Positions 26,435 to 35,551 of a DNA stretch of 64,000 bases are shown here, piece after piece. Within the stretch, counting starts at the first letter, position 1. Each line of letters starts with the position of its first letter. Position numbers and translations under genes: made by a program. Source of the stretch: Anaerolineales bacterium UBA3499 (GTDB taxonomy: Bacteria; Chloroflexota; Anaerolineae; Anaerolineales; UBA11657); contig DFQC01000051.1 in NCBI GenBank assembly GCA_002377585.1, forward strand, positions 6,456 through 70,455. Direction: 5' to 3'. Under the pieces are notes generated by a model. The model saw nothing but the letters and a program-made list of their open reading frames with translations. It searched no databases and was not told the DNA's origin.

Positions 26435-26516
26435 TACGTAGCATTTCGCCTCCACGTTCAACTACTCTGATATAATCCCAATCAAATAAGCAAAGGGAGT
26501 GTTACAGTAGACGTAG

Positions 26517-27305
26517 ATGACTCGAATCTATGCGTTTGTTAACCAGAAAGGTGGCGTTGGAAAGACAACCACAGCTATCAATCTAGGATCGTATCTTGCC
26601 ACAAACAATCAACAGGTTTTATTAGTTGACCTTGATGCACAAGGAAATGCTACGGCATGCCTCGGAGTAGAAAGACAAAATATCAACGCAGGAACATACA
26701 ATTTATTGATAAGTCCAAATGCTCGCCTACACGCTAACACAATGAGGAGCGAGAAGCTAGGCATATCCCTCATACCGTCTTCGTCAGCTCTCGCAGGTGC
26801 TGAGGTAGAACTTGTCAATGAGCCCGATCGCACTAACCGCTTAAAGCAAGCCTTATCACAAGCTACGCGATATGATTATGTGCTTATCGATTGTCCTCCT
26901 TCTTTAGGACTGCTTACCCTCAACGGACTGGTAGCTGCACAGGCAGTGGTAATTCCTGTACAGTGCGAATATCTAGCTTTAGAGGGTCTAGGTCAACTAT
27001 TGGAAACTATCAACCGTATTCAATCTGCATTTAATTTTGACCTGCAAATTAGAGGAATGCTAATGACCATGTATGATTCAAGATTAAAGCTTTCACAGCA
27101 AGTTGTAGACGAAGTGCGATTACATTTCCCAGACAAAGTATTTCAAGTGGTCATACCTAGAAATGTTAGACTGGCTGAGGCCCCATCGTATGGCCAGCCA
27201 ATCAGTGCATATGCACCTGAATCTGCAGGTGCAGATGCATATGCATCCTTAGCTAAGGAAATACTTTCCGGTGATACTGAATATGAAATTACATTGTCAC
27301 AATAA
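26517..27305 (+). CDS. parA: ParA/Soj chromosome partitioning ATPase
   Basis: The 262-residue protein has the deviant Walker A KGGVGKTTT (11-19), the Walker B-like DYVLIDCPPSLG and NVRLAEAPSYGQP near the C-terminus, as in chromosomal Soj. It forms nucleoid-bound ATP dimers and segregates origins with ParB. A TATAAT (26471-26476) lies upstream. The nearest SD-like AGGGAG (26494-26499) is 17 nt from the ATG, farther than usual, and an in-frame stop at 26514 excludes an earlier start. Confidence 0.94.
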   Translation: MTRIYAFVNQKGGVGKTTTAINLGSYLATNNQQVLLVDLDAQGNATACLGVERQNINAGTYNLLISPNARLHANTMRSEKLGISLIPSSSALAGAEVELVNEPDRTNRLKQALSQATRYDYVLIDCPPSLGLLTLNGLVAAQAVVIPVQCEYLALEGLGQLLETINRIQSAFNFDLQIRGMLMTMYDSRLKLSQQVVDEVRLHFPDKVFQVVIPRNVRLAEAPSYGQPISAYAPESAGADAYASLAKEILSGDTEYEITLSQ

Positions 27306-27378
27306 CGCAATAGTTGTTCCTGTGCCAAAAATACTATTCTTAGCGGCACAAAATCGACTTGTAATTTTATAAATCATC

Positions 27379-27390
27379 TATAATTTATAT
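27379..27390 (+). promoter_or_regulatory. -10 box placed for a leaderless parB transcript
   Basis: TATAAT (27379-27384) ends 6 bases before the parB ATG (27391), so the predicted first transcribed base is the A of the start codon. There is no Shine-Dalgarno. The -35 is weak (TTGTAA at 27359-27364, spacing 14). ParB may also be read from the parA promoter. Confidence 0.45.
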
Positions 27391-28245
27391 ATGGCTATCA
27401 AACGAGGACTTGGACGCGGGCTAGAAGCGCTTATACCAACTAATACCCGTGTAGGTCAAGGTGTTTCTCAAATTGCCATTACATCAATACAATTGAACCC
27501 AAGACAACCCCGTGCCACTATAGACACAGAAGAACTTGCAGAATTGGCAGAATCGATACGTAAACACGGTATTTTGCAGCCGATAGTAGTGTCTCAAACT
27601 GAAAACACTGGTGAATACAGACTCATAGCTGGGCAAAGACGATTACAGGCTGCAGCCATTGTAGAAATGCATACGATACCAGCCATTGTTAGGGATACAA
27701 CTACGGAATCGGAGATGCTAGAATTGGCACTCATAGAAAACATACAACGCAGCAATCTTAATCCTCTGGAGACAGCGCGCGCTTACAACTCTCTAGTGGA
27801 AGATTTCGGTATGTCACATGAAGAAATATCTAAACAGGTAGGTAAAAGTCGCACCACCATTAGCAATAGTATAAGATTGTTGCGACTTTCTGAATCTGTT
27901 CAAATGGCACTATCAAAAAAGCAAATTTCTGAAGGTCATGCTAGAGCGATCATAGGCATCTCCAATCCTGAAGAGCAAGAACATATTCTCAGAAAGATAA
28001 TATCCGAAAGATTAAATGTCCGTCAAACCGAAACTGTAGTGCAAGGGTTGAGTGTATCTACTACAAAACCTAATCTTATTTCAGAAAAATCTGTGGAGGA
28101 AATAGATTTAGAAGACCGCTTGCGAAACTCAGTTGGAACCAAGATAAAACTACATCGTAACCACAATGGTTCGGGACGCTTAGTCATATATTTTTATTCA
28201 GATGAGGATTTGGAAACTCTTACTAATCGTCTAATTGACACTTGA
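27391..28245 (+). CDS. parB: ParB/Spo0J chromosome partitioning protein
   Basis: The 284-residue protein starts with the ParA-stimulating peptide KRGLGRGLEALIP. Then come the CTP-binding Noc/ParB region with GEYRLIAGQRRLQAA and ENIQRSNLNPLETARAY, a helix-turn-helix (EEISKQVGKSRTTISNSIRLL) and a C-terminal dimerisation domain. ParB clamps on DNA at parS sites. No consensus parS (TGTTTCACGTGAAACA-like) was found in the window. Confidence 0.94.
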   Translation: MAIKRGLGRGLEALIPTNTRVGQGVSQIAITSIQLNPRQPRATIDTEELAELAESIRKHGILQPIVVSQTENTGEYRLIAGQRRLQAAAIVEMHTIPAIVRDTTTESEMLELALIENIQRSNLNPLETARAYNSLVEDFGMSHEEISKQVGKSRTTISNSIRLLRLSESVQMALSKKQISEGHARAIIGISNPEEQEHILRKIISERLNVRQTETVVQGLSVSTTKPNLISEKSVEEIDLEDRLRNSVGTKIKLHRNHNGSGRLVIYFYSDEDLETLTNRLIDT

Positions 28246-29855
28246 TGTCTCCAGACCAAATATTGGTTAATGGGCGGATACATACCCTTGAGCCAAAAAC
28301 TTCCATAGTAACAGCAATAGGCATTACCAGAAACATAATAACTTCTATTGGGAGTGATAGTGAAGTACTCCAACTAGCGAACAATCACACTAATATAATT
28401 GATTTACAAGAAAGACTGGTCCTTCCAGGAATGATAGATGCTCACTGTCACTTTGATCATTTTTCACGTCAAGCAAACAACATCGATGCATCGCAACCTA
28501 ATAAACATAAAGTAATACAAATCGTAGCAAACCAAGCCAGAATTACACCAAAGGAACAATGGATTACTGGACATGGGTGGGACCACAATAGATGGGGTGA
28601 AGATGTTCCTACTGCATCTGATCTAGATGTAGAAATTGCGAACCATCCTGTTTTCCTCACAGGACATTCCATGCACATATCGTGGGCAAATAGCATTGCA
28701 ATGAACAAAGCTAATATCAACTCTTCGACACCTGACCCTCCTGGCGGAATGATAGGTCGTGATGAACATGGCAATCCTAATGGAATCTTCTACGAAACTG
28801 CTTCTGATCTTATCACATCAGTTATACCAGAACTATCCATCGATGATGTTGCTGACAACATGAGATTTGCGCAGGAGAAATTATGGAGGATTGGTCTTAC
28901 AGGACTCCATGATTATGACCAGCGCATTGCATTTGATGCTTTAAAACTCCTGTCAGAAGATAAAACACTAGGTTTACGTGTTGTAAAGAATATGCCAGCA
29001 GCACTACTAGATGAGATAATTACTTACGGATTACATAGTGGGTCCGGTTCCAAATGGCTCAGTATAGGTGGAATTAAAGTATTTATGGACGGTGCACTAG
29101 GAGCACGAACTGCAAGTATGCTTGAACCATATGAACTAGACAAAAACAATTATGGCATAGTGGTCACTAAAGAAGATGAACTATTAAGTATTGCCAATAA
29201 AGCCAATAGTAATAATCTAGCTATGACCGTACATGCAATTGGAGACCGAGCAAATCGTGAAGTCTTAAATGTATATGAAAAACTCAGACACAATGAGCGT
29301 GAACGAGGAGATCCCCCTTCCAAGCTGCGTCACCGCATTGAACATGTCCAGCTACTTCATCCAAATGACTACCTTCGATTGGCTTCTTCACAGATTATCG
29401 CATCTATGCAGCCAATACACGCAACTTCTGACATGATATTAGCTGAACAATATTGGGGAAATCGTATATCTGGCGCCTACGCATGGCGGACACAGATTAA
29501 TGCCGGTGCTATCTTAGCATTTGGCAGTGACGCTCCAGTAGAAAGTATCAATCCTCTTTGGGGCATTCATGCAGCAGTCACTCGAAGTAATCGAACAAAA
29601 AGTGTTGGCACAATTGGATGGCAAACTCAGCAGTGTTTGACCGTTGATGAAGCAGTCAGAGCTTATACTATTGGTGCCGCTTATGCAGCCTACCGAGAAA
29701 ATGATTTGGGAACCCTTACACCAGGCAAATTGGCAGACCTTATAGTACTAGACAAAGACATTTACCATTGTAACCCGATGGATATCCACACCACCAATGT
29801 ACTAGGTACTATGATAGATGGCACATGGAAATACCGCGCACCATCTTTATGTTGA
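28245..29855 (+). CDS. YtcJ-like metal-dependent amidohydrolase
   Basis: The protein (536 residues from the chosen ATG) belongs to the amidohydrolase superfamily, exoenzyme-regulatory/YtcJ group. The N-terminal beta-sandwich leads into the first metal motif GMIDAHCHFDHF. Later motifs are the HAIGDRANREVL region, the RIEHVQ His motif and FGSDAPVES with the catalytic Asp. It hydrolyses an amide or imide bond of unknown substrate. A TTG at 28242 is possible, but the ATG at 28245, overlapping the parB stop by one base, is preferred. Linkage to parAB seems to be positional only. Confidence 0.85.
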   Translation: MSPDQILVNGRIHTLEPKTSIVTAIGITRNIITSIGSDSEVLQLANNHTNIIDLQERLVLPGMIDAHCHFDHFSRQANNIDASQPNKHKVIQIVANQARITPKEQWITGHGWDHNRWGEDVPTASDLDVEIANHPVFLTGHSMHISWANSIAMNKANINSSTPDPPGGMIGRDEHGNPNGIFYETASDLITSVIPELSIDDVADNMRFAQEKLWRIGLTGLHDYDQRIAFDALKLLSEDKTLGLRVVKNMPAALLDEIITYGLHSGSGSKWLSIGGIKVFMDGALGARTASMLEPYELDKNNYGIVVTKEDELLSIANKANSNNLAMTVHAIGDRANREVLNVYEKLRHNERERGDPPSKLRHRIEHVQLLHPNDYLRLASSQIIASMQPIHATSDMILAEQYWGNRISGAYAWRTQINAGAILAFGSDAPVESINPLWGIHAAVTRSNRTKSVGTIGWQTQQCLTVDEAVRAYTIGAAYAAYRENDLGTLTPGKLADLIVLDKDIYHCNPMDIHTTNVLGTMIDGTWKYRAPSLC

Positions 29856-29941
29856 TAGAATAGAAAGTATAGTCACATCAAATATAGTGAAAGTGTGCTG
29901 CTTCATTATCTAAAAGTTAGCGTTCTATACTAACATTTGTA

Positions 29942-31843
29942 CTACAACAATTCTCTTGTATCACCGATTCGTAATGTGATGCCCTCACTGTCCATATGTT
30001 CCAAAAATCCCAACGCATATTTTCGGCTAGTAGAAAACATATCACGCACCTCAGCAACAGTAATTGAACCTTTTTGTAAAATATACTTTTTTGTTTCTTC
30101 TACCATAAATTCGTAAGTGTCTAACAAAAATAACAAGTCTGGCTCAATAGATACGAGAATACCTTGGTCTAAAATCACAGCCAGAACATCATCCCCTATC
30201 ATATTAATGACTTGAGATTTTGAAGGGGTATTATATGGATCATCAACAAACTGATTGATTAGGATGTCTACTTGCTGTTTCTGTTGACCCCGCAAAACAA
30301 CTTCATGTTTTGGCAAACTCACAACAGATGCTTTAATTAACACTTTGCCTAGGTTAGCCATCTCTATTATTAATACATTGAAGGTATTTGTATCAAGTTT
30401 CATGCGACTCTTAAGTTCTTCACGTTGCATACCAGTTCTTAAAGGGTATTTTTGATGATATCCGAACAGCTGATCATATACTTGCTTCAATTGATTCTGC
30501 CAGGATGCATCGCTAAGTACAAATTGTTTGCTGCCCACTGTAAGCTTGTGATCCTTATTGCCTAAGACGACAACCTCCCCATTGGAAATCATAGATTTCA
30601 GAATTGTAATAGCTTCATTTAATTCCAATCCTGATTCTGTCAATACGCTATTGACCGACACTATTCCTCTCGTCTCAAAATACTGAAGCAATATTTCATT
30701 TGAAGTTCCATCTGACATAATCTGAAATCTAGACAATGTAGAAGTATCATACAAAGGGTGTCGAACACTGGGATGTTCATCTAATATCCTGCCACCACCA
30801 ATAGTATTACCCGGTGAAGGCCGACGTAATATATACCTATCACCTTTCTGTACGACTATTTCGCTACTTAAATCTAGTTGTATCCATCCGTTGTCACCCG
30901 GCATAATTTTTTCAGATCCAATAATACGTGCACGTGCCATCACTTCCGCCGCTCCGACAAACAACTTCACTTGTTCATTATGTCTTAGAGGAATCAAATT
31001 GTGATCTTCTGCAAGCAGTCGTATTGAAACATCAATCAATTGTGTTGGATAGAATTGTCCAGGCCTTGCCACAACTGCACCACGACCAATTTCACTTTTG
31101 TTGATCCCTGAAATATTAATAGCAATTCGTATACCAGGTGAAGCAACTTCGATGGGGGTATTGTAGGTTTGCATACCACGAATACGCCCACACAGCCCTA
31201 CTGGATAAATTTCGACTTCATCACCCACTTCAAGCATTCCATCCAACAATGTACCTGTCAAAACTGTTCCAAATCCTGCTAATGTAAACACCCTATCAAT
31301 ATTCAGACGAGGCATATCCTTATCTGATTGTGCCACATGGGAATCAAGACATTCTACAAGAACGCGATGTAATTCACTTACATCTTGTGAAACAGCAGTA
31401 AAATGCACAAACGGAGCATCGGATAATGTGGTATTACACAGTCTATCTCGTACATCATCCTGTACTAATTCGACCCAGTCATAACTTTCAACTAAGTCAG
31501 TTTTAGTGATCACGACTACTCCTCTATCAATCTGCAACAAATCCATAATAGCAATATGTTCCTTAGTCTGAGGCATGATGCCTTCATCAGCCGCCACAAC
31601 AAGTAATACAGCAGCGACGCTACTAACCCCGGCTAACATGTTCCCAATAAAATCAACATGTCCTGGAACATCCACAATTCCTACTGTGCCGATCTGAGGC
31701 AAATCTATCCAAGCGAATCCCAAATCAATTGTCATCTGACGTTCTTGTTCTTCAATCAGTCTGTCAGGATTTATTCCTGTAAGAGCTTCGACCACTGTAG
31801 ACTTACCATGATCAACGTGACCGGCAGTACAAATTACATGCAT
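29942..31843 (-). CDS. selB: Selenocysteine-specific elongation factor SelB
   Basis: SelB delivers selenocysteyl-tRNA to UGA codons marked by a SECIS hairpin. The 633-residue protein has the GTPase motifs AGHVDHGKST (7-16), DLGFAWIDLP, DVPGHVDF and ITKTDLV, two EF-Tu-like barrel domains, then a C-terminal SelB extension of winged-helix units (about 380-633) that bind SECIS. The extension excludes ordinary EF-Tu. No selA, selD, tRNA-Sec or clear selenoprotein lies in this window, so they must be elsewhere if the system works. Confidence 0.93.
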   Translation of the reverse strand: MHVICTAGHVDHGKSTVVEALTGINPDRLIEEQERQMTIDLGFAWIDLPQIGTVGIVDVPGHVDFIGNMLAGVSSVAAVLLVVAADEGIMPQTKEHIAIMDLLQIDRGVVVITKTDLVESYDWVELVQDDVRDRLCNTTLSDAPFVHFTAVSQDVSELHRVLVECLDSHVAQSDKDMPRLNIDRVFTLAGFGTVLTGTLLDGMLEVGDEVEIYPVGLCGRIRGMQTYNTPIEVASPGIRIAINISGINKSEIGRGAVVARPGQFYPTQLIDVSIRLLAEDHNLIPLRHNEQVKLFVGAAEVMARARIIGSEKIMPGDNGWIQLDLSSEIVVQKGDRYILRRPSPGNTIGGGRILDEHPSVRHPLYDTSTLSRFQIMSDGTSNEILLQYFETRGIVSVNSVLTESGLELNEAITILKSMISNGEVVVLGNKDHKLTVGSKQFVLSDASWQNQLKQVYDQLFGYHQKYPLRTGMQREELKSRMKLDTNTFNVLIIEMANLGKVLIKASVVSLPKHEVVLRGQQKQQVDILINQFVDDPYNTPSKSQVINMIGDDVLAVILDQGILVSIEPDLLFLLDTYEFMVEETKKYILQKGSITVAEVRDMFSTSRKYALGFLEHMDSEGITLRIGDTRELL

Positions 31844-31906
31844 ACTATAACTTTTGGATTACAACTCGATTGGAATGATCACAAGATCATTGTATTTATA
31901 TTAAAC

Positions 31907-33088
31907 TCAGGGAACTTTCTTGGCAGGTTTTTCATACACTGCTAAGAATTTTCGTATTGCAGAAAATATTTCTTTCAGACGATCTTGGTCCATACTCCTC
32001 ATTTGACTCACAAGACCAATTACTTCTTTTACGTCTTCTTCTATATTTTCCAACCTTTTTAGGAACTTCTGAGTCACCCGGTCATTCTCTTTCCATTGTT
32101 CTACTCTAGTCAACTGATGCTCTGTCCACTGCTGATCGTTTGCTTCTACAAATACTTTCCACTCCTCTTTATGACGATCTAATGTATGACGCTGTAGTTC
32201 AGTGAAATCAGAGATTTTATTTTCAACATTCATGAAATTGTTGTCAAGATTTGATAGCGCGTGTTTCATATCACTATGAGTTTCCCTGAATTCTTCCATG
32301 CGCAAGGCAGACTCCTGTATCGTTGTCTCTATTTCTTTAGATTTTTCTTGTAATTCTGACCACCAACGTTCCCTTTCTGATAGTGCAACCGTTTGCTGCT
32401 CAATCCATGTAGATTGTTCCACTTGCCTATCATTTTCCATTGTCACCAAATCATTAATATGATTGTGGTTACTTAGGTTAACATCCTCGAGTGACTCCAA
32501 TTTTGGCCTAATTTCATCTAGCAATATTCTCAAGTTATTAAGATCACCCTTAAAGTCAGAAATTCGTTTACCATCTTGAATACTTCTTTCCTCAACAGTA
32601 ATTATCTTGTGTTCAACCTGATCCGACATCCTAATAACATTATTTATCGATATTGTTAACTCGCTCATTTCGCTCCTTAAACGACGAGTTTCTTCATCCC
32701 CGATTGACAATTTTTCATCGATATCACGCAATTTACCTAGATTGTCTTGCATATTACTAATGGTTTTGTTGACAGCATCCCTGTCAAGTATTCGTAAACG
32801 TTCCATCTCAACTTCTGACTTAGTACGAAGCGACTCAATATTTTCCAGGCTGGTAATAAAATCTGATCTATTCTTGTCGACAATCTCATCAACTTTGGAA
32901 GCAGATTCAGACAACTGCTTAGCCTTCTTAATTTCGGATTCCATCTCAGCAATCCTGACTAATAATTCCCTATTATGAGCCTCGAATGCGCTAATGCGTT
33001 CTCGCAGTTCGACAACAATTTTGCGATCACTGCGCCGTTGTTCATCTAGCCATTCTATCTTATTGATTATTTGACTTGACTCTTTCAT
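31907..33088 (-). CDS. Coiled-coil protein of unknown function
   Basis: The 393-residue protein is almost entirely heptad-patterned helix rich in Glu, Lys, Arg, Ser and Leu/Ile, with no signal peptide or membrane helix. I recognise no catalytic motif. The N-terminal EWLDEQRRSDRKIVVELRER and the C-terminal LKEIFSAIRKFLAVYE frame the coils. Similarity to SMC, tropomyosin or RmuC-like proteins would be composition only. It is upstream of selB by 63 bases and may be co-transcribed; a functional link to selenocysteine is not implied. Confidence 0.7.
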   Translation of the reverse strand: MKESSQIINKIEWLDEQRRSDRKIVVELRERISAFEAHNRELLVRIAEMESEIKKAKQLSESASKVDEIVDKNRSDFITSLENIESLRTKSEVEMERLRILDRDAVNKTISNMQDNLGKLRDIDEKLSIGDEETRRLRSEMSELTISINNVIRMSDQVEHKIITVEERSIQDGKRISDFKGDLNNLRILLDEIRPKLESLEDVNLSNHNHINDLVTMENDRQVEQSTWIEQQTVALSERERWWSELQEKSKEIETTIQESALRMEEFRETHSDMKHALSNLDNNFMNVENKISDFTELQRHTLDRHKEEWKVFVEANDQQWTEHQLTRVEQWKENDRVTQKFLKRLENIEEDVKEVIGLVSQMRSMDQDRLKEIFSAIRKFLAVYEKPAKKVP

Positions 33089-33170
33089 ATTAATTTACAA
33101 ACCAATGATAGAAAAGATTATATGACAATGCACTCAGCCGAGCAACTATACTACGATTAATTAAGTGGCA

Positions 33171-33199
33171 TTGACACCTGCACAAGCGCCCATTATCAT
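33171..33199 (+). promoter_or_regulatory. Strong promoter placed for a leaderless glycosyltransferase mRNA
   Basis: TTGACA (33171-33176) and TATCAT (33194-33199) are separated by 17 bp. The ATG at 33206 begins 6 bases after the -10, so the expected first base is the start codon itself. There is no Shine-Dalgarno, which fits a leaderless transcript. Confidence 0.7.
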
Positions 33200-33205
33200 C
33201 ATGTT

Positions 33206-34318
33206 ATGCGAATAGCTGTAGATGCAAGACTGACAGACTACTCAGCTGGTGGTATCCCAGAGTATATTCAACAACTTTCTACACGCATACCTAAGTTGGA
33301 CACTCTGAACGAATACTTAGTATTAAATGCAGTTAAAACAAAACAAAGCAACTTTAATAATCCGGCTGCTAAAATGGTCAAGTGTTGGACACCACCTCAT
33401 CATGTCCTAGAACGATACAGTCTGACACTCGAGCTCATACCAAGAAACATACATTTGCTGCACTCACCAGACTTCATACCACCACGTGGAGGGCCGTGGA
33501 AATCAGTTATAACAATACACGATTTATCTTTCTTACTGCACCCTAATTTCCTTACTCCTCATAGTCAGCAATACTACAACAATCAGATTCAACATGCTGT
33601 TCAGCGAGCCGACGCCATATTAGCAGACTCGAATACAACCAGAAATGATATCCTAGAATACTTAGGTGTAACACCAGATAAAGTGACTACTGTATATTTA
33701 GCACCACATGAACGTTATCAACCACAACCAACTCACATAGTAAAATCCACTCTATCTCGCCTTAAATTACCAAGTCAATATCTGCTTTTTGTTGGCACAT
33801 TTGAACCTCGCAAAAACATCAATGGTTTGCTTGAGGCATACTCATCTCTCGTATCCAAACAACATGACGCGCCACAACTTGTAATGATTGGAAGGCAAGG
33901 GTGGCTTCATGAACCAATTGAATCGCTAATACACAAATTAAATCTACAAAAACAAGTGCAAATCCTGACCAATATTGACGCTCAGGATTTGCCAGCAATA
34001 TACACTGGAGCAGTAGCACTTCTGTTACCGTCTCACTACGAAGGGTTTGGGTTTCCAGTGCTAGAATCGATGGCATGTGGAACCGCCACAATTATATCTA
34101 ACAAAGGCTCATTACCTGAAATAGCTGGAGATGCGTCATTACTCTGTAATCCAAACAGTACTGAATCTATAGAAGAAGCAATTTCAATGGTGTTGACAGA
34201 TTCAAAACTAAAAAGTGAATTGGAACACAAAGGTATTATGCAATCTAATATATTCACATGGGAAAAATGCTGCCAACAGACTCTGGACGTATACAATAAA
34301 GTACTTCAGTCAACATAA
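33206..34318 (+). CDS. GT4-family glycosyltransferase
   Basis: The 370-residue GT-B enzyme has an N-terminal acceptor domain (AGGIPEYIQQL; HSPDFIPPRGGPWKSVITIHDLSF) and a C-terminal nucleotide-sugar domain with FVGTFEPRKNINGLLEAY and the E-x7-E type motif PSHYEGFGFPVLESMACGT. It probably adds a hexose in exopolysaccharide or glycolipid synthesis; donor and acceptor are unknown. The next gene is another GT4 enzyme, 6 bases away, so the two likely act on one product. Confidence 0.9.
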   Translation: MRIAVDARLTDYSAGGIPEYIQQLSTRIPKLDTLNEYLVLNAVKTKQSNFNNPAAKMVKCWTPPHHVLERYSLTLELIPRNIHLLHSPDFIPPRGGPWKSVITIHDLSFLLHPNFLTPHSQQYYNNQIQHAVQRADAILADSNTTRNDILEYLGVTPDKVTTVYLAPHERYQPQPTHIVKSTLSRLKLPSQYLLFVGTFEPRKNINGLLEAYSSLVSKQHDAPQLVMIGRQGWLHEPIESLIHKLNLQKQVQILTNIDAQDLPAIYTGAVALLLPSHYEGFGFPVLESMACGTATIISNKGSLPEIAGDASLLCNPNSTESIEEAISMVLTDSKLKSELEHKGIMQSNIFTWEKCCQQTLDVYNKVLQST

Positions 34319-34324
34319 ACGGAT

Positions 34325-35545
34325 ATGAATCTACTTTTTCTAACACCTTCCCTGCCACATCCAGCCACACAGGGAGCAGATATACGCAATTGGGGAATAA
34401 TATCTAGTCTATCAAAAAATCATCGGATTTCTTTGGTAACTTTCTCCAACCAATCTGGTGCTATATCGAAAAATCTGTCTAAATGCTGTTCTACTATTAA
34501 AATTACCAAGACTCCAGAAAGAAACATGGTGCAACGTATGTCAACCATGCTTTTATCCAGCAAACCTGATATGGCTGTAAGATTATACAGTGCTGAGTAT
34601 TCCATGAAATTACAAGATGTACTAGCAAATGAAAAAATAGATCTAATACAAATAGAGGGGCTAGAAATGGCCACCTATCTAACACAAATTTTAGATCATT
34701 ATCGTAACAAAACTTCTCGGCCTATCATAATATACGATGCTCACAATGCCGAAACAGTAATACAAAGACGTGCCATCAAGGCTGATGTATCAAAACCTCA
34801 ACGTTTGATAAGTGCATTCTATTCGATGGTCCAAGTAAGACGGATAAGAGAATTTGAGATAGAAACATGTTCCAATTCTGATGCAGTAATATGCGTTTCA
34901 CATCAAGACTCTTTAGCGCTAAAACAACTTCTTCCTCTACTAGATCCAACAGTATTACCAAATGGTATATTTCTATCGGACTATCCAGAATCTATACAAC
35001 ATCCAACGATTATGCCACCGACCTTGGTATTTTCCGGGAAAATGGACTATAGGCCTAATATAGATGCAGCAGTTTGGTTTGCAAACGAAATTTTTCCATC
35101 TATACAAAAACTGCATGATGAAGCTAAATTTATTATTGTCGGTCAGTCACCTACAAGGCAAGTGTGCAACTTAGTCAACCACCCTGGTATAACAGTAACT
35201 GGAACTGTGGAGGACATACGACCATACATCTCTGCAGCCACAGTTTGTGTCGTCCCGCTACGTATGGGCGGTGGAACAAGATTTAAGATACTAGAAGCGA
35301 TGGCTTTATCTAAGCCCATCGTCAGTACTACTATAGGCGCAGAAGGATTTCCAATCACAAGTGGTAAAGAGATACTAATAGCTGACACTCCTGAAGACAT
35401 AGTCAGAGCTATTAATTCGCTTTTATGTAGTGAGGACGATCGAGTTGTCTTAGGCAAAGCAGCTCGCGCATTTGTTAGCAACAAATATCGCTGGCAAACA
35501 ATTGTTCCAATTGTTGAGAACCTATACAGTCGTAAAATTATGTGA
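34325..35545 (+). CDS. GT4-like glycosyltransferase
   Basis: The 406-residue GT-B protein starts with MNLLFLTPSLPHPATQGADIRNW, a typical glycosyltransferase N-terminus with the GxxxR loop. The C-terminal domain has VFSGKMDYRPNIDAAVWF, VTGTVEDIRPYISAA and VVPLRMGGGTRFKILEAMALSKPIV. This resembles the TuaH/sugar-PEP transferase-associated branch of GT4. It is paired with the preceding glycosyltransferase and converges on the membrane module with 6 bases between stops. Confidence 0.88.
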   Translation: MNLLFLTPSLPHPATQGADIRNWGIISSLSKNHRISLVTFSNQSGAISKNLSKCCSTIKITKTPERNMVQRMSTMLLSSKPDMAVRLYSAEYSMKLQDVLANEKIDLIQIEGLEMATYLTQILDHYRNKTSRPIIIYDAHNAETVIQRRAIKADVSKPQRLISAFYSMVQVRRIREFEIETCSNSDAVICVSHQDSLALKQLLPLLDPTVLPNGIFLSDYPESIQHPTIMPPTLVFSGKMDYRPNIDAAVWFANEIFPSIQKLHDEAKFIIVGQSPTRQVCNLVNHPGITVTGTVEDIRPYISAATVCVVPLRMGGGTRFKILEAMALSKPIVSTTIGAEGFPITSGKEILIADTPEDIVRAINSLLCSEDDRVVLGKAARAFVSNKYRWQTIVPIVENLYSRKIM

Positions 35546-35551
35546 CACAGT

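Noticed and set aside
27321..27350. TGTGCC/GGCACA inverted repeat between parA and parB as a terminator
   Set aside because: Six-bp stem with an 18-base loop and no T-run; parB would also be cut off.
29906..29935. GTTAG/CTAAC hairpin between the amidohydrolase and selB as a bidirectional terminator
   Set aside because: Only five base pairs, AT-rich, with a short T-run on one side; too weak to support.
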